DNA from: Ficedula albicollis
Lineage: Eukaryota > Chordata > Aves > Passeriformes > Muscicapidae
Length of the DNA: 64,000 bases
Assembly (NCBI RefSeq): GCF_000247815.1
Contig: NC_021678.1
Coordinates: 24,877,036 to 24,941,035, forward strand
Direction of reading: 5' to 3'
Shown here: positions 22,055 to 33,243 of the stretch, one piece after another
Layout: each line of letters opens with the position of its first letter
Numbering within the stretch: position 1 is the first letter of the stretch
The notes under the pieces: generated by a model
Told to the model about the DNA's origin: nothing
What the model saw: the letters and a program-made list of their open reading frames with translations, nothing else
Databases searched by the model: none
Program-made: the position numbers and the translations under genes

Positions 22055-22783
22055 CTGAAAAAAGAGGAAGTGAAATGTTATTACTTCTCTCAAATCATAA
22101 ACCATAAATCCAACACCCAAAGATTAGTGGCACAGTCCCAGAAATTAAGAGTCAACTTGGAAATGCAACTAATGATAATGCACAATAATTGCACAAAGGA
22201 AAATCTTGAAAATTGTGAAAAACAAACCCCCCTTTTACTGAACTGACAAAGGCAGAAAAATCCCACCTCAGACAAGATGAGATCATGTGACAGAGAGAGA
22301 AAGTAAAGCTTTTAATATTATGCCATCATAAAGTTTTTTGTGTTTTTTCTCTGCAACTGGGAATGCAGAATCCCTGGCATTTAGAAATAGGCCTCACCAA
22401 GTGTAAGAACACACAAAACTTACTTATAACATTTTTAGTATATGAAGCATTCTTACAATGGGCCAGGATAATCTAAAATTAACTTGAGTCTAAACTAGCT
22501 GTTATAGGGAATGTAAGCTTGACCTCATTGATAAAGATGTCATGAAAATTTAGTGACAGTCAGAGAGCCAGGACAATAAATCCTCACAAAGAAGGATTTT
22601 CAGATACAGTCAGTGTAGAAGCAGAGAGCACCAAATTATAGAAAACCAGAGAAAATTCAAGCATATCCCTTGCCATTTTGATTGTTCCATCATTTTAGTT
22701 TGTGCTTTGCAAAAAACCCCCTGCTTTTGACCCAGATTCAGGATAGTTCCATTCTTCAAATCAGGGCAATCCAGGGAGCATAC

Positions 22784-22927
22784 CTGATCCTGTAGAGTGA
22801 GACATGGCATTGATCAAGGAAGAGCTGTTATGGTATCCACCAAGGGAAGACCCAGCAGGCAGAGTGGAGGACCACATGTATGAAGGGAGGGCAGTGTTCA
22901 GTATGGTTGTGTCATATGTCCCTGACA
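22784..22927 (-). CDS. COL17A1: COL17A1 coding exon 9
   Basis: Encodes residues 205-252 of the head, including [17 protein letters not shown] (human [17 protein letters not shown]). Acceptor TTACAG, donor GTATGC, 144 nt, phase 1-1. Confidence 0.95.
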
Positions 22928-23473
22928 CTGTAAAAAACCAAACAGACAGAAGTGGTTTTCAACAAGGCCAGGCTTGTGGTTTAGCACTGCAAGTTTACAG
23001 GGCAAACAACTTACATTTCAATTACTCTTGTAGAGTCAACCCAGTCACTTCAGGTTAGCATAGCATAACTGACCTCAAATGTCAGCTGATTACAGCCCAA
23101 ACAAATTTTAACCCATGGAATAAAGATTGACCTGATAGCATGATCATTCACAAAATACCTTGAAAATATTTCATTGCTCATAGATCTTGTGGTACCAGAA
23201 TAAACCACTCCAGTCTCCCATTCCATCAATAAATCACCCTAGGCCATGGGATGTATGGCTTTTGCTTCCCACATATATCTCTGATTGGTTCACTAGAGTA
23301 TTGGACTAAAATTCTGGTTTAGACAGGATTGGAGCTCTGAGTAAGAGAAAAGATATCGTCCTTAGATACTGGTGGAAGACAATGGAGTCAATGTCAATAC
23401 CACTTCCTCAAGCCCTGTTGTGAGGTGTATAAATAACTAAAAAAGATTGTAGTATTTGAAGTATCGCTTCAGT

Positions 23474-23765
23474 TATAGAATCACAGAACTATAGAATCAC
23501 AGAATGGTTTGGGATTAAAGGGACCTCAGTGATCATCTAGTTCCAGCCTCTTGCCATAGGTAGGACACTTTCCACTAGACCAAGGTGCTGAAAGTCTCAT
23601 CCATCCTGGCTTGAAACACTTCCAGGGATGGGGCATCCACAACTTCTCTGGGTGACCTGTGCCAGAGCCTCAACACTCTCACAGTAAAGAATTTCTTCCT
23701 AACATCTGAGCTAAGACTGCCTTCTTTAAGCTTGAAGCCATTCCCCCTTGTCTTGACAAAAAGTT
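23474..23765 (-). mobile_element. CR1 LINE fragment, minus orientation
   Basis: Starts with ATAGAATCACAGAA repeats, the reverse complement of the CR1 3' terminal repeat, followed by GGGACCTCAGTGATCATCTA and AAGAATTTCTTCCTAACATC. It is in the COL17A1 intron between coding exons 8 and 9, in the same orientation as the gene. Confidence 0.92.
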
Positions 23766-24138
23766 CCTGATGAGTTATTATCAAATGGTATGGCTAATAA
23801 ATCACTCACTGAAATGTTGTCTTCAGTCCTGTCTATGTCTCACTTGGAGATAGGAGATCAAATCACTCAGACGCATTTGCTTAGAGCTCTTATCTCTGCT
23901 AGAAATACCTCTGAATTGAAGCTGGTGGCAGAAAGAATGAACTAATTTTTTTTGGAAATCAGACTAGTCACTAGAAAAATATTCAAGATGGCTCTTGCTA
24001 CGGCAACACCTGCACAACATTCTGGCCCTTCTTCTGTACAGGGACACCATATATTCTGATCTGGATGTTCTTAGTAACTGAGTACTTTTTACAGCAAATG
24101 CTGTTTGGAATGAGTGCAACATTGCTAAAGCCAAGTAC

Positions 24139-24282
24139 CTGACTGAGAGCTCTCAGTGACCATCTTTGTCTCCACCACAGCCTTCTTCGGTATTGGCAGT
24201 GTACCGGATGGTGACCGAGTAGGGCTGCAGCTGGCAGATCGACTTCCTTTCAGCAAACGTTTCACATCATCCAACTCTGTCC
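24139..24282 (-). CDS. COL17A1: COL17A1 coding exon 8
   Basis: Encodes residues 157-204 of the head, with [20 protein letters not shown] and then [16 protein letters not shown], both hallmark collagen XVII segments. Acceptor GCTAG, donor GTACTT, 144 nt, phase 1-1. Confidence 0.95.
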
Positions 24283-24605
24283 CTAGCAGGAAAAGCAAGT
24301 GTCCAGAGTCACCCAAAAGCCAGTGTTTCATTGATCTGTAATCTTGCTCTGGATCTAAATCATTCAGTCAAATTTATCTGCATGTCTATGAAGTTGTTAC
24401 TTTCTGGGGGTGCCACTTAATGACAAAGCTCCAGAGGATGTTTCTGGGACTAAGCACCATTTTACTTCTTTACAAGAGTACCACCTAACCCACAGCATGC
24501 TTCCTTGTCCAGAAAAGTGACTCAAATTAATGCTCCTAACAGGAAAAGACATAACCCTAGCAGCAACACCCCCTACTTATCCCTGATATCCCTGGAATAA
24601 CTTAC

Positions 24606-24653
24606 ATCTGCCAGAGGGAGATGCGCTCTGTAGTCGGACTCGTATTTCACTCT
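24606..24653 (-). CDS. COL17A1: COL17A1 coding exon 7
   Basis: Encodes residues 141-156 (ESEIRVRLQSASPSGR), almost identical to human. Acceptor TCCCAG, donor GTAAGT, 48 nt, phase 1-1. The split Trp codon joins it to [11 protein letters not shown] in the next exon. Confidence 0.95.
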
Positions 24654-26259
24654 CTGGGAAGATAAAAAGCAGATCATGAATACAGAGAGAGATTAATTTG
24701 TGCCCTGGGCTGGGAATGAATCTTCAGGCTAAAGTGAACTCCTTCCTTCTTGCTGTCTATGTTCCACCTTGCTGTCTTGCTGCTTAATCTAAGCAGCACT
24801 CATGGCCCACATGAATTTGTTGGAAATGGGCTTGGGCTACTTTTTGTTTTGGGGTCACATTTTATTACTTTCAATTCCAGGGAATCATATTTCACTCATT
24901 GATGGCCTCTGCTGAAGTCAGTAATGCTGCTACTGTCAGATATACAGAAGGTCTAATTATTTAGTCCTCAATCACACTGATGTTGCCACTCATCAGAAAT
25001 ATTATTTTTATTGTCCTTCTGAACAAAAAAATAAAGAATCAAAAGAAGTTTACTAAATACACAAATTCCCTCCTATTTTTTGGGTAAAACTGACATCTCT
25101 ACAATGGGATGTATGATTTAGTCTCTTACTACATGCTGATTTCTCTTTTGGTTCTCTGAATGTAACCAGTCCAGTCTTCAGCTAACATTCTCACCAGGTA
25201 CTCAATGCTATTACCTTAGTTTTACTGGACCCTTACTGTCCAGCACAAGAAACTAAAAAGTTAATGTGTTTTGGCTGGGGTAGGCCTTTAAAATCACTTC
25301 CCACAAGCAAAGTGGCCAGCCAGAATATGTGATACATGCTCCTCATGATGAAATCTGACGGTGCATACACTTGAAAAGAAATACTATCTTGGCATTCATG
25401 TGGAGAAGATGATGAATTGAAATTATTTTCTGAAGTAATATGAGAAGCTGGACCTGATTCTCTGGTGTCTACTTTATCATTCATGGCCTAGTTCTGCTGG
25501 GAGCTCAGGTATGCATTGTGCTAGAGGAGACTGTGGTGATCTGAGGCAGAATAATTGGGAATGTGACACTCTCCAGGAAGACTGTGCAAGACCATGCTGT
25601 GATTTATACCTACTGCTAAAATTAACTTGAATAAAGTGACATTATAATTTCCTCTTCAAGCAACTGGAAACAGATACTACATTCTTGGAGACCAAGATAA
25701 TCCTTCTTTCCCCAACACTGTTAATAAATTGTTAGAAGAGCTGAATGATTTAAACAATGCAGAGCTTTACAGTGAGCTGGCTACACAGACCACAGTAAGT
25801 CTGCAATTTCCTCAACAATCTCTTTCTTAAGAGCATGAGATTATTTCAGGGTAAGGCTTTATGGTTTGCAAGACAGATCACAGTAGGAGAAGCATGAATG
25901 CAATTATTGCAAATATGTCAGAGACTGGTCCCAGAGCATGGATGGACTAAGGTTATGGTGTTGAATAGACAAGATGGAAGACTATGTCCTGCGCCCTCAG
26001 ACATCCAGGTTTCCATGTAGATCCTCCTTTCTGACACAGTCTGAACTACCATGACCTTCACTAAGGTCAATTTTTATACCAAGCTTGTTTAAACAACTGC
26101 TTACAGATTCATGGTTCACATCTGGTGTAGATCCAGGTACCTCACCTGATGGTTCTACACATAAACTGGTGGATTCCAGCTAAAGAACAGGTGTATTTAA
26201 CACACTTGAATTATGCTGAACTGAAAAAAGGAGGCTTCTCAAAGAACAGCATCACTCAC
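24654..26259 (-). other. Intron of 1.6 kb between coding exons 6 and 7
   Basis: No exon, repeat family or RNA gene recognised. Confidence 0.65.
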
Positions 26260-26295
26260 CTCGACTTTGGCTTCTCCCTCTTGTAGAGGCAGATG
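26260..26295 (-). CDS. COL17A1: COL17A1 coding exon 6
   Basis: Encodes residues 129-140 (ASASTRGRSQSR), the basic part of the head (human SSSTRGRSQTR). Acceptor TCACAG, donor GTGAGT, 36 nt, phase 1-1. Confidence 0.92.
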
Positions 26296-27203
26296 CTGTG
26301 AACAACGAGACAAAAGCCATATTAGTCTTTATGGACTGTGACACTTCTGAAATTCAGCACACTGATCTTGCTCAGGGTGCTTTTATTCAGACCATAACTC
26401 TTCTTGGAGCACTGCTGGGAGAATTGAACCCTTAAGAGTTTTTACCAGGCCCCTCTAGACCATAAGGTATCTTAAAGAATCAGCAGCACCTTTAGCCTTT
26501 CTGGAACAGATGTTGTTTCTTTTATACAGAGAAATGTAGTTCACAGATAGTGATGGCCCATTTTAAATGGCCAAAAGGAAGTTAAGAGGCCTGTTGACCC
26601 ACTGACCAATGCTGGACATTGTGAAACCCTGCCTCTATGAGCCAAAAGGTGACCTAATCATAATGTTTCACTATCTTCACTGAGTAAAATCAGCAGCTCA
26701 GAGTTTGGACAGGGCGAGCTAATACCTGCAGTGTTCAGTGTAAATATATCACTTGATAGCCACTTCATTTTTCCATATATACTTGATGAAGTCTAGAAAT
26801 GAGCTACTGGAAAAGTATATCCAGCAATGACTAAAAATCCTAAGAGTCTGGATTTTCTTGCTTGCAGCTGTTCTCCCAGCTATTCTGCAAGGGTGAAGGG
26901 AATGCTATGAAGTATCCCATGTCTGTCTTGTCCCGTCCATGTCTTATATCATACAGGGAGCATCACAGCTCAGAATAGCAGATATACAGTATGCACCCTC
27001 TGTTTGAATATGATCAGCTAGAGAGCTGACTTTCAGCTGTTAATGTAAATCCCAAATAACTCCTCTGAAGGAGCTGCATGATGGCCCAATACAGAGGCAG
27101 AATAGGTAGAGCAGGACACAGCAATGTGCAAAAAGACATTATGGTCATCAACTCACATGACCTTGCCATAACGTTCAGAGGAACAGCTGTAAAAAGGACG
27201 TAC

Positions 27204-27251
27204 CAAAATCTTTTCTGGGGAACTCTGGAGAAGAGTTGGCACTGGAGCTCC
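27204..27251 (-). CDS. COL17A1: COL17A1 coding exon 5
   Basis: Encodes residues 113-128 (GSSSANSSPEFPRKDF), matching human SSSGNSSPEYPRKEF. Acceptor TTGCAG, donor GTACGT, 48 nt, phase 1-1. Confidence 0.93.
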
Positions 27252-27623
27252 CTGCAAAGAACAGAAAGGTGTTCATTAATACTTTGCACAAGACCATTAA
27301 AAGCTTTCAAAACATGTCTTCCTGGCAACTGCTTAATCTCAGTGGGCAACAAACATTTCCATTTTAAAAAAAAAGAGCTATTCAGGTTTCACATGAAAGA
27401 GCTGCTAATGTCTTTCAACAAATATATGCCACAATTCCTTTTAGGAATGAGCATTACTCTTAAGATAAATAGGACTTAATCATTAAATTGTGTCCCTGAT
27501 GGCTTATTTCCTAGGAAAACCACAATGGTATTTGGGACAATTCTGCACTAATGTGACCTCAGAGTGCACTGCACATTGCCTCCACTGCACATCACCTCCC
27601 TTCTATGGCATGTTCTGTGATAC

Positions 27624-27761
27624 CTTCATATGTTGCATGGCGGTTGACATAGGTTTTTCTTTCAAATGTTGAGCCAGGTGATTTGGTGAGAGTAGAGCTG
27701 GGAGACTGGGCTTGTCTGTAGCTGGAGGATGATGATGTTGAATTCAATCTACCACTTCCAC
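27624..27761 (-). CDS. COL17A1: COL17A1 coding exon 4
   Basis: Encodes residues 67-112 of the head, including [20 protein letters not shown], a strongly conserved collagen XVII stretch. Acceptor TATAG, donor GTATCA (weaker than its neighbours), 138 nt, phase 1-1. Confidence 0.93.
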
Positions 27762-29739
27762 CTATAGTTAAAAGAAAACACCCTCAGCAAATGGAAGACA
27801 AGCCCTGGCAGTACACTCTGGATGCCCTGGCTGCTTTAGGTTGCTATCTTCTGAGCTGGACGCATTTGAATTGCTGTTTCACAACTAAAGATGGACAAGA
27901 ACAATATCAGGGTCTAACTCTGGCTGTTCTCAACATTCAAGGCACAGGGGAGTATTGGTTATCACTCTGGTTTTAAAACAAATCTTGTCAATGATATGTC
28001 TGAAATCAGGTTCTGGCCTATGGCAACAGTGAACCATCTCCCCTGAGCACAAATCTAGCTCTGGATGATACTGAGTTTTACTCAGGATATAGATTGCCTT
28101 GCAAACTCAAGTGTTATGTAACATAGACTACAAAAACTGGGAGATTGTTAAACCAAACTCAAAGTGCCAAAGGATGCAGTTTATGAGATAATGGAAAGCA
28201 GAGATGAGTCCACTTTCCCATAAAGCAGCTATCCACACTCCCACTTAGTGCATTTCTGGAGAAGTGATTGAGGTGTGCATCAGGCCCAAGACAGCCTGGA
28301 GACCATTAGTAGCTGTTATATGTAGACAGAAGAAGCAATTTCCCCCCTAATTCACATCAGTGCTGTGGAGAAGGAACTGAGCACCCATACTTTGTTACCC
28401 ATGTGTTCATACTTTTGCGCAAAATCTAATGCTGGAGTATGATCAGGGTAAAGCAAAGAGGGAGCTCTGTAATAAACTGCAACCTATCTATGCTGATCAT
28501 CAGGATGAAACTGGATATTGTTTACCTATCCCTACAAAAAGAGCATCCTTTTGATCTTAACAGTGTTTTCGTGCCAACTTCCCCTCTAAAAGGACTGCTT
28601 TGTTCTGTAACTTTTCCATTTAATTCAGCAGAAAGAACTATTGTGACAAGTAGGCCCCTGTTAGAGCCATTCTGCAAGAAAGTGGAAAAGAAGAGACTAC
28701 AGAATGCTCTGTGAAACTGCAAGAACTCAGTATGTCTGAAGTTCAGGTTCTTTTCTCTTCTTCTACATACTGAAAAGAAATCAAAGGAAGACAGCAATAC
28801 TGCACAGTCCTTTGAGTTTGCAGGACTGGGTTCAATTCTCACACTGGTGAGAATTGTCCAGACAATTAGACCAACATCTGCACTGGAGTTAGCCCTGAGG
28901 CAAAGTGATTCCACACTCTGGCCTTTAACTGGCATGCAGGTGTCTGTCAGATCACTTCGGTAAGGCTAACTCTCCTCTTAAGCATCCAAAGTGCACTTCA
29001 CTCTCTTTGGTTTGTCAGCTCCCTTGGGGCACAGAGAATGTTTTCCAAAAGGAAAAACTCTCCAAAAGGGGAGTTACATAGTCAGTCCCACTGGGGACAG
29101 AGAAGTGTGCCAGGTACCTGTCTAGGAAGCTTAGTCTTTAGAAGCCTTTGCTGTGACAATCTAACAGCTGGGCAAAGAATGCTGTTAGAGAAGAATCCTG
29201 GTTTTATGGAGTAGGCAGCACACACTGATTTAGCACATCCAGAAAATCTGGCAGAATGTTCAAAGTGCTAAAGCCATGGACACAAAATATTAGAAAACAT
29301 TTTCTAGGAATTTCTTTATTAATATTCTACCCTCAGAAAGATCAACAAAAAGATTAATCAAAACTGTCTTTAGAATACAAATGGTCAGAAAAACTGTGAT
29401 TTGGAAAAACTGAAGGAAGGGAAATTCAGTTTCTGAATTACTTCTTAAAAACAGTAGGAATGACATTTTTTGTTGCCCTCCTGAAATTAGGTATTCCTTA
29501 ATTTCAGAAAAAATTGGAAAGTGGAAAATAGGACTTTTGCCATTTACTTACCCATTATCAAACCCAGCTTTAGGGAAGGAGTATCTTTGTTTTTTGTATA
29601 TATTTGCCACTTCTACTTTGATAAATCCCATTTCTCCTTGCCCCTGGCTCACCGTACATCCCTGCCTTGAATCTCTCCCTAGCCCATTTCTGCTGCTTTT
29701 GCTCTCTGTTTCCTACTGGGCAGTGTTTTCATTCCTTAC
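27762..29739 (-). other. Intron of 2.0 kb between coding exons 3 and 4
   Basis: Largest intron measured between coding exons. It contains no recognisable repeat or exon. A 137-codon open frame at 28522-28935 (minus) has no splice partners or family signature. Confidence 0.65.
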
Positions 29740-29838
29740 TTGAGGTCACATAGCTGCTTCCATGGGTGTATGACCGCTTTTCCACTCCACTCCCTCCAGT
29801 GTGGGATGATGTTTTGAGCCCACTGCTGCTCCCTCCTT
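29740..29838 (-). CDS. COL17A1: COL17A1 coding exon 3
   Basis: Encodes residues 34-66 of the cytoplasmic head. It is Gly/Ser-rich and contains VEKRSYTHGSSYVTS, comparable to human LEKQSLTHGSSGYINS. Acceptor TTTCAG, donor GTAAGG, 99 nt, phase 1-1. Confidence 0.92.
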
Positions 29839-30673
29839 CTGAAAGAGATGAGCACAAAATGAGACATTCTCTCCAGGCAGGAGAAAGGAAGAGCAAGGAC
29901 ACTGCAAGAGAAGGCAGGAGGGACCCAAAGTTGTCCACACACTCAATTACAAGTACAGTTTCATATCTGGTGAGGGACCAGAAATGCAGAGAAATGTTTT
30001 GGCAGAGCAGACAAGCATTCACACTCCACAGCCAACAGGTTTGTAGTCATGTTTTGCTTCATACACAGATTGAAGGATACTCCTGTTAATTTAACTTCAT
30101 CATAGATGAGATGATAATGCAATTCCTTGCCAACCCAGCTGCTGCAAACTAAACAAGGATATGGTGGGATAAAGTGTGGAGGATTCTCCCCTATTTGGAA
30201 CTTGTACTTCTCTGCAGTCTTCCGTACTTCTCTACCTGTGATCTCTGGTATTACTGAAAAGATTCACTCACTGTTGCCAGCTGGGTAAGATGACAGAGAA
30301 ATAATACAATGCAGCCCCAGCAGAGGAACCTGCAGACCCATTACTTTTGATTCATGTTCCTAACAATCACCACTGGAGACTCTACATCTGGACTTAAATC
30401 TTTGCAGAGTCTTCTAGTCTTAGCAGAGTATGCAGCTTTGTTTCTGACAATATCTAGACAGGTTGTCCCCAGAAACTACTCCCCTCCAGTAACAAGTATT
30501 TTGGAAGAAAGGCGTTTCTGAAAATTGCTTTCCTTTGGGTACAGGTCTTTATGCAATGAGACCTGCTGCACCCAGAGATTTATGGAAATAATAGAAATAA
30601 TGCAGACAAATAAATAGCACGGAGAGGCATAGAGCACCAAGCAGAAGAAGTACAATGAATGAGAATTACTTAC

Positions 30674-30718
30674 TGGGTGGCAAGGATGTCAGTCTTGTGG
30701 TTACAGTCTCAGTAATAA
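30674..30718 (-). CDS. COL17A1: COL17A1 coding exon 2
   Basis: Encodes residues 19-33, reading ITETVTTRLTSLPP, nearly the same as the human cytoplasmic head. Acceptor CCTCAG, donor GTAAGT, phase 1 on both sides, 45 nt. Confidence 0.93.
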
Positions 30719-31406
30719 CTGAGGGAAGAAAAGGGTGCAGAATTAATGGCATGTTAATGTAGCCAAACAGGATCAATGTTCTACCTATTCTCCATGCAAA
30801 AGTGTGACTTGTTCAAAGAAGCTTGACTCATTAAATAAACGTCCCTTAAGACCACACTGCCTGGGGCTCTAGCTGTAGGCTCATTATCACACAATGCTAT
30901 ATTTCTTTGCAGATCTTTCTAGCTCTGAATAAGAACATTACTGTCATGAAAGATTTTTTTTCTCTACAAGATCCCTGTAAAATTTCTGGGCACTTCTGAA
31001 TGATAGCCACTGCTGTAACAGCAAAGCCCATGCTCAGACCCCTTAGTAGTTTCCTATTAGTTAATTCTCATAAGGTCAGTAGAAAATTAACCTGTTTTAC
31101 ACAAGGCCACCAGACAATTTCTAGGCCTCCCAGGGTGTTGATATCAGAGGTAGGTGCAGCATCCCAATGTCTGCACTACTGCTACCACAGGGCAATCATC
31201 TGGTTAAACAATCAGGTCATGATACACATCTCTAAATGTCTGATCTTGGCCCATTCTATTCCTTATTCTGACTTCAACACAGAGACCACGGCCAGGAGCA
31301 GAATTTAGTTCTGGACCTTTGGTCAGTATTTAATCCCTTACAGAAATGGCCATTTATTTCTTGGATTTCTGGGGTGTGATATAAAAAATTTAAATCTCCC
31401 CCTTAC

Positions 31407-31472
31407 GTCTTTCAGTAACTTCTGATCCATCTTGCCTCGTTTTCTTTGTTACAGAATCCATATCATTGCCAC
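31407..31472 (-). CDS. COL17A1: COL17A1 coding exon 1 (start codon exon)
   Basis: The ATG is at 31461-31459 and begins MDSVTKKTRQDGSEVTER, matching the known N-terminus of collagen XVII (human MDVTKKNKRDGTEVTER). The context is strong (G at -3, G at +4). The acceptor is TTGCAG at the 31472 side and the donor GTAAGG follows 31407. Eleven bases of 5' UTR lie in this exon, so at least one upstream non-coding exon is required. An out-of-frame ATG sits 5 bases upstream of the start. Confidence 0.93.
31449..31466 (-). promoter_or_regulatory. Overlapping 5-codon uORF at the COL17A1 start
   Basis: ATG ATA TGG ATT CTG TAA begins 5 bases upstream of the COL17A1 ATG in another frame and stops 10 bases past it. 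Its context (G at -3) is usable. Whether it is translated is unknown. Confidence 0.5.
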
Positions 31473-31966
31473 CTGCAAGGAAAACAGAGGGACTACACTC
31501 AGCTCTCTGAAGTGTAAGAAATGACAACAAGTCCCCACAAGTCCCACCACTTTGCTCACTTTGGGTGGGGACTAGACTGCCTGGAAGATGTCTGTGCCAG
31601 GGAGTTTACAGAGGCCTTCCAGAGCCATATGATTACTACTGAAGTACCGCCACCTACAACAATGGATGCTGCACAAGGCAGCAGAGCTGAAACACCTGGA
31701 AGGGCTGTAAAACCAACAGGTGAGATAGAGATAGTTGAAGCAAACCCACTCAATTTAGACCTGGATTTATATCCAGACTACAATACATTACAGTCTCCAG
31801 CTGTGCCCCATAAAGGTTTGATGAAAATCAGTGGATCCAAACACTACCACCACACATCTGTGGTGGGCAGGACTCAACAGTACAGGATTATCTGTGCAGG
31901 CAAAGCTGCAGGAGTAAGCTACCTGCACCCTGCCAGTACTGTCAGAAAAACCTCAGCAGATATACT

Positions 31967-32047
31967 GCTGTTGTGCTAACAGTAATAGTGCATTCTCACA
32001 GTGCATAGCTGTTGTGCTAACAGTAATAGTGCATTCTCACAGTGCAT
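31967..32047. repeat. Two-copy tandem duplication, period 41 bp
   Basis: GCTGTTGTGCTAACAGTAAT starts at 31967 and 32008 with no visible differences. Confidence 0.94.
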
Positions 32048-33123
32048 AACACTGATGTTAAAGCCACAGCACTGACTTTAGCAAAGCAGAAAAAACACTG
32101 GAGGTACTTTTGAACTAACTATTTTTGGCAGCAAGGACCTTAAGGTAGGAAGCACTTTATCTTGCTTTACAGGTAGAGCAGCAACAGTTTGGAGACCCTG
32201 TCAGTGGCTTTGGAATCTACTCTACTTTAATGCCAGCTCAGGACAGTCTACACAGCGTTGGAATTGATGCTGTGAATGCTGTGTACACTCTTTTTCATTA
32301 TTTGGATCCCTCTCTAGTCAAAATTATAATCTCTACCAGAGATATGACTATCTGCCAAGGCAGGAATACCACAAAAAACATGATTGTGGAAAAGACATCA
32401 TCTAAAACGGAAAACACTTCTGTCAGAAAGAACCACACAATTGCTTGCTCCTAGTCTTGATAAGATAACATTTCATCTTGTACAGCCACAGACAATGATA
32501 AGGAAGAGAGTTTAATTTACACACATGTTCACCATAGGCCAAAACTCTTCACTGGATCTGAAGTCTTCTCCTTAAAACTGAAGGCCCAGCTGTACCAAAA
32601 CCAACACATTTAAGATGCTGAGTCTAAAAAAAGCTTTGGGCAAAATTCCTTTCAAGTTTTAAAGCCTAGCTTGATGCAGAACCCAAGACCATGTCCCCCA
32701 GTTCAGTTAAATTTGAGTTCGATCCTCATGATTAATCTTATTCTTCTGTAAACTGCAGCCCCCTTGATGTTACACTTATACTGCCCAGGCATAAATACTG
32801 ACATAAGATGCAGCAGAGAATATCCAACATTCAGATTCAATTCTGTCTTTAACCACTCCTGTTATTCCCAGAGCTGGACAGGAACAATTTGAGTGAAGAA
32901 GGTACCAGCCAAGAAGAAGTGCCAGCCAAGCCACCTTAGCCCCCTATAACTGACTCATCTGCACTTTGCAGAGAACACCAGTGCCCACAGCCTTCACTCT
33001 GCACTGCACAGCCCTGTAAGTGGAGCTCCTGAGGCCACATCCAAGTCCTTACACAACCTGATGGCAGCAGGATGCTGCTCAACCCTTAAAATGCTTGCAA
33101 ACATTAGGGGTTTCCAAGGGATT

Positions 33124-33243
33124 TTCCAGGGTGTTGATTCTAACAAATATGCAAAACTCGAGCTACATGCATTGGGAGAGTTCTTTCCAGGGTGTTGATT
33201 CTAACAAATATGCAAGACTCGAGCTACATGCATTGGGAGAGTT
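33124..33243. repeat. Two-copy tandem duplication, period 61 bp
   Basis: TTCCAGGGTGTTGATTCTAA occurs at 33124 and 33185. The copies differ at one base (AAAACTCG versus AAGACTCG). Confidence 0.94.

Larger units (their letters stand above)
1..31472 (-). other. COL17A1: COL17A1 gene, partial (collagen XVII alpha-1 / BP180), ATG exon to about codon 1213
   Basis: Collagen XVII is a homotrimeric type II transmembrane collagen of hemidesmosomes; its cytoplasmic head binds plectin, BP230 and integrin beta-4, and its ectodomain crosses the basement membrane. Seen here: 50 coding exons on the minus strand joined by GT-AG introns, all phase 1, giving about 1213 codons without a stop. Order: Ser/Gly-rich head (1 to about 449), the Cys/Trp-rich juxtamembrane motif [14 protein letters not shown] followed by one Leu-rich helix (about 450-471), coiled-coil NC16A-like stalk (472-543), long Gly-X-Y domain (544 to about 793, close to the human Col15 length), then short collagenous blocks separated by spacers such as EIRQYLIG. 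The family is about 1500 residues, so roughly the last 280 residues and the stop lie beyond the left edge. The non-coding first exon was not found. Introns hold no second gene that I can support. Identification rests on recognised similarity to human COL17A1 along the whole length. Confidence 0.97.

Noticed and set aside
23575..23784. Frame reading SSDVRKKFFTVRVLRLWHRSP
   Set aside because: It is the familiar translated product of a CR1 3' region (also at 45339-45566), not a host gene.
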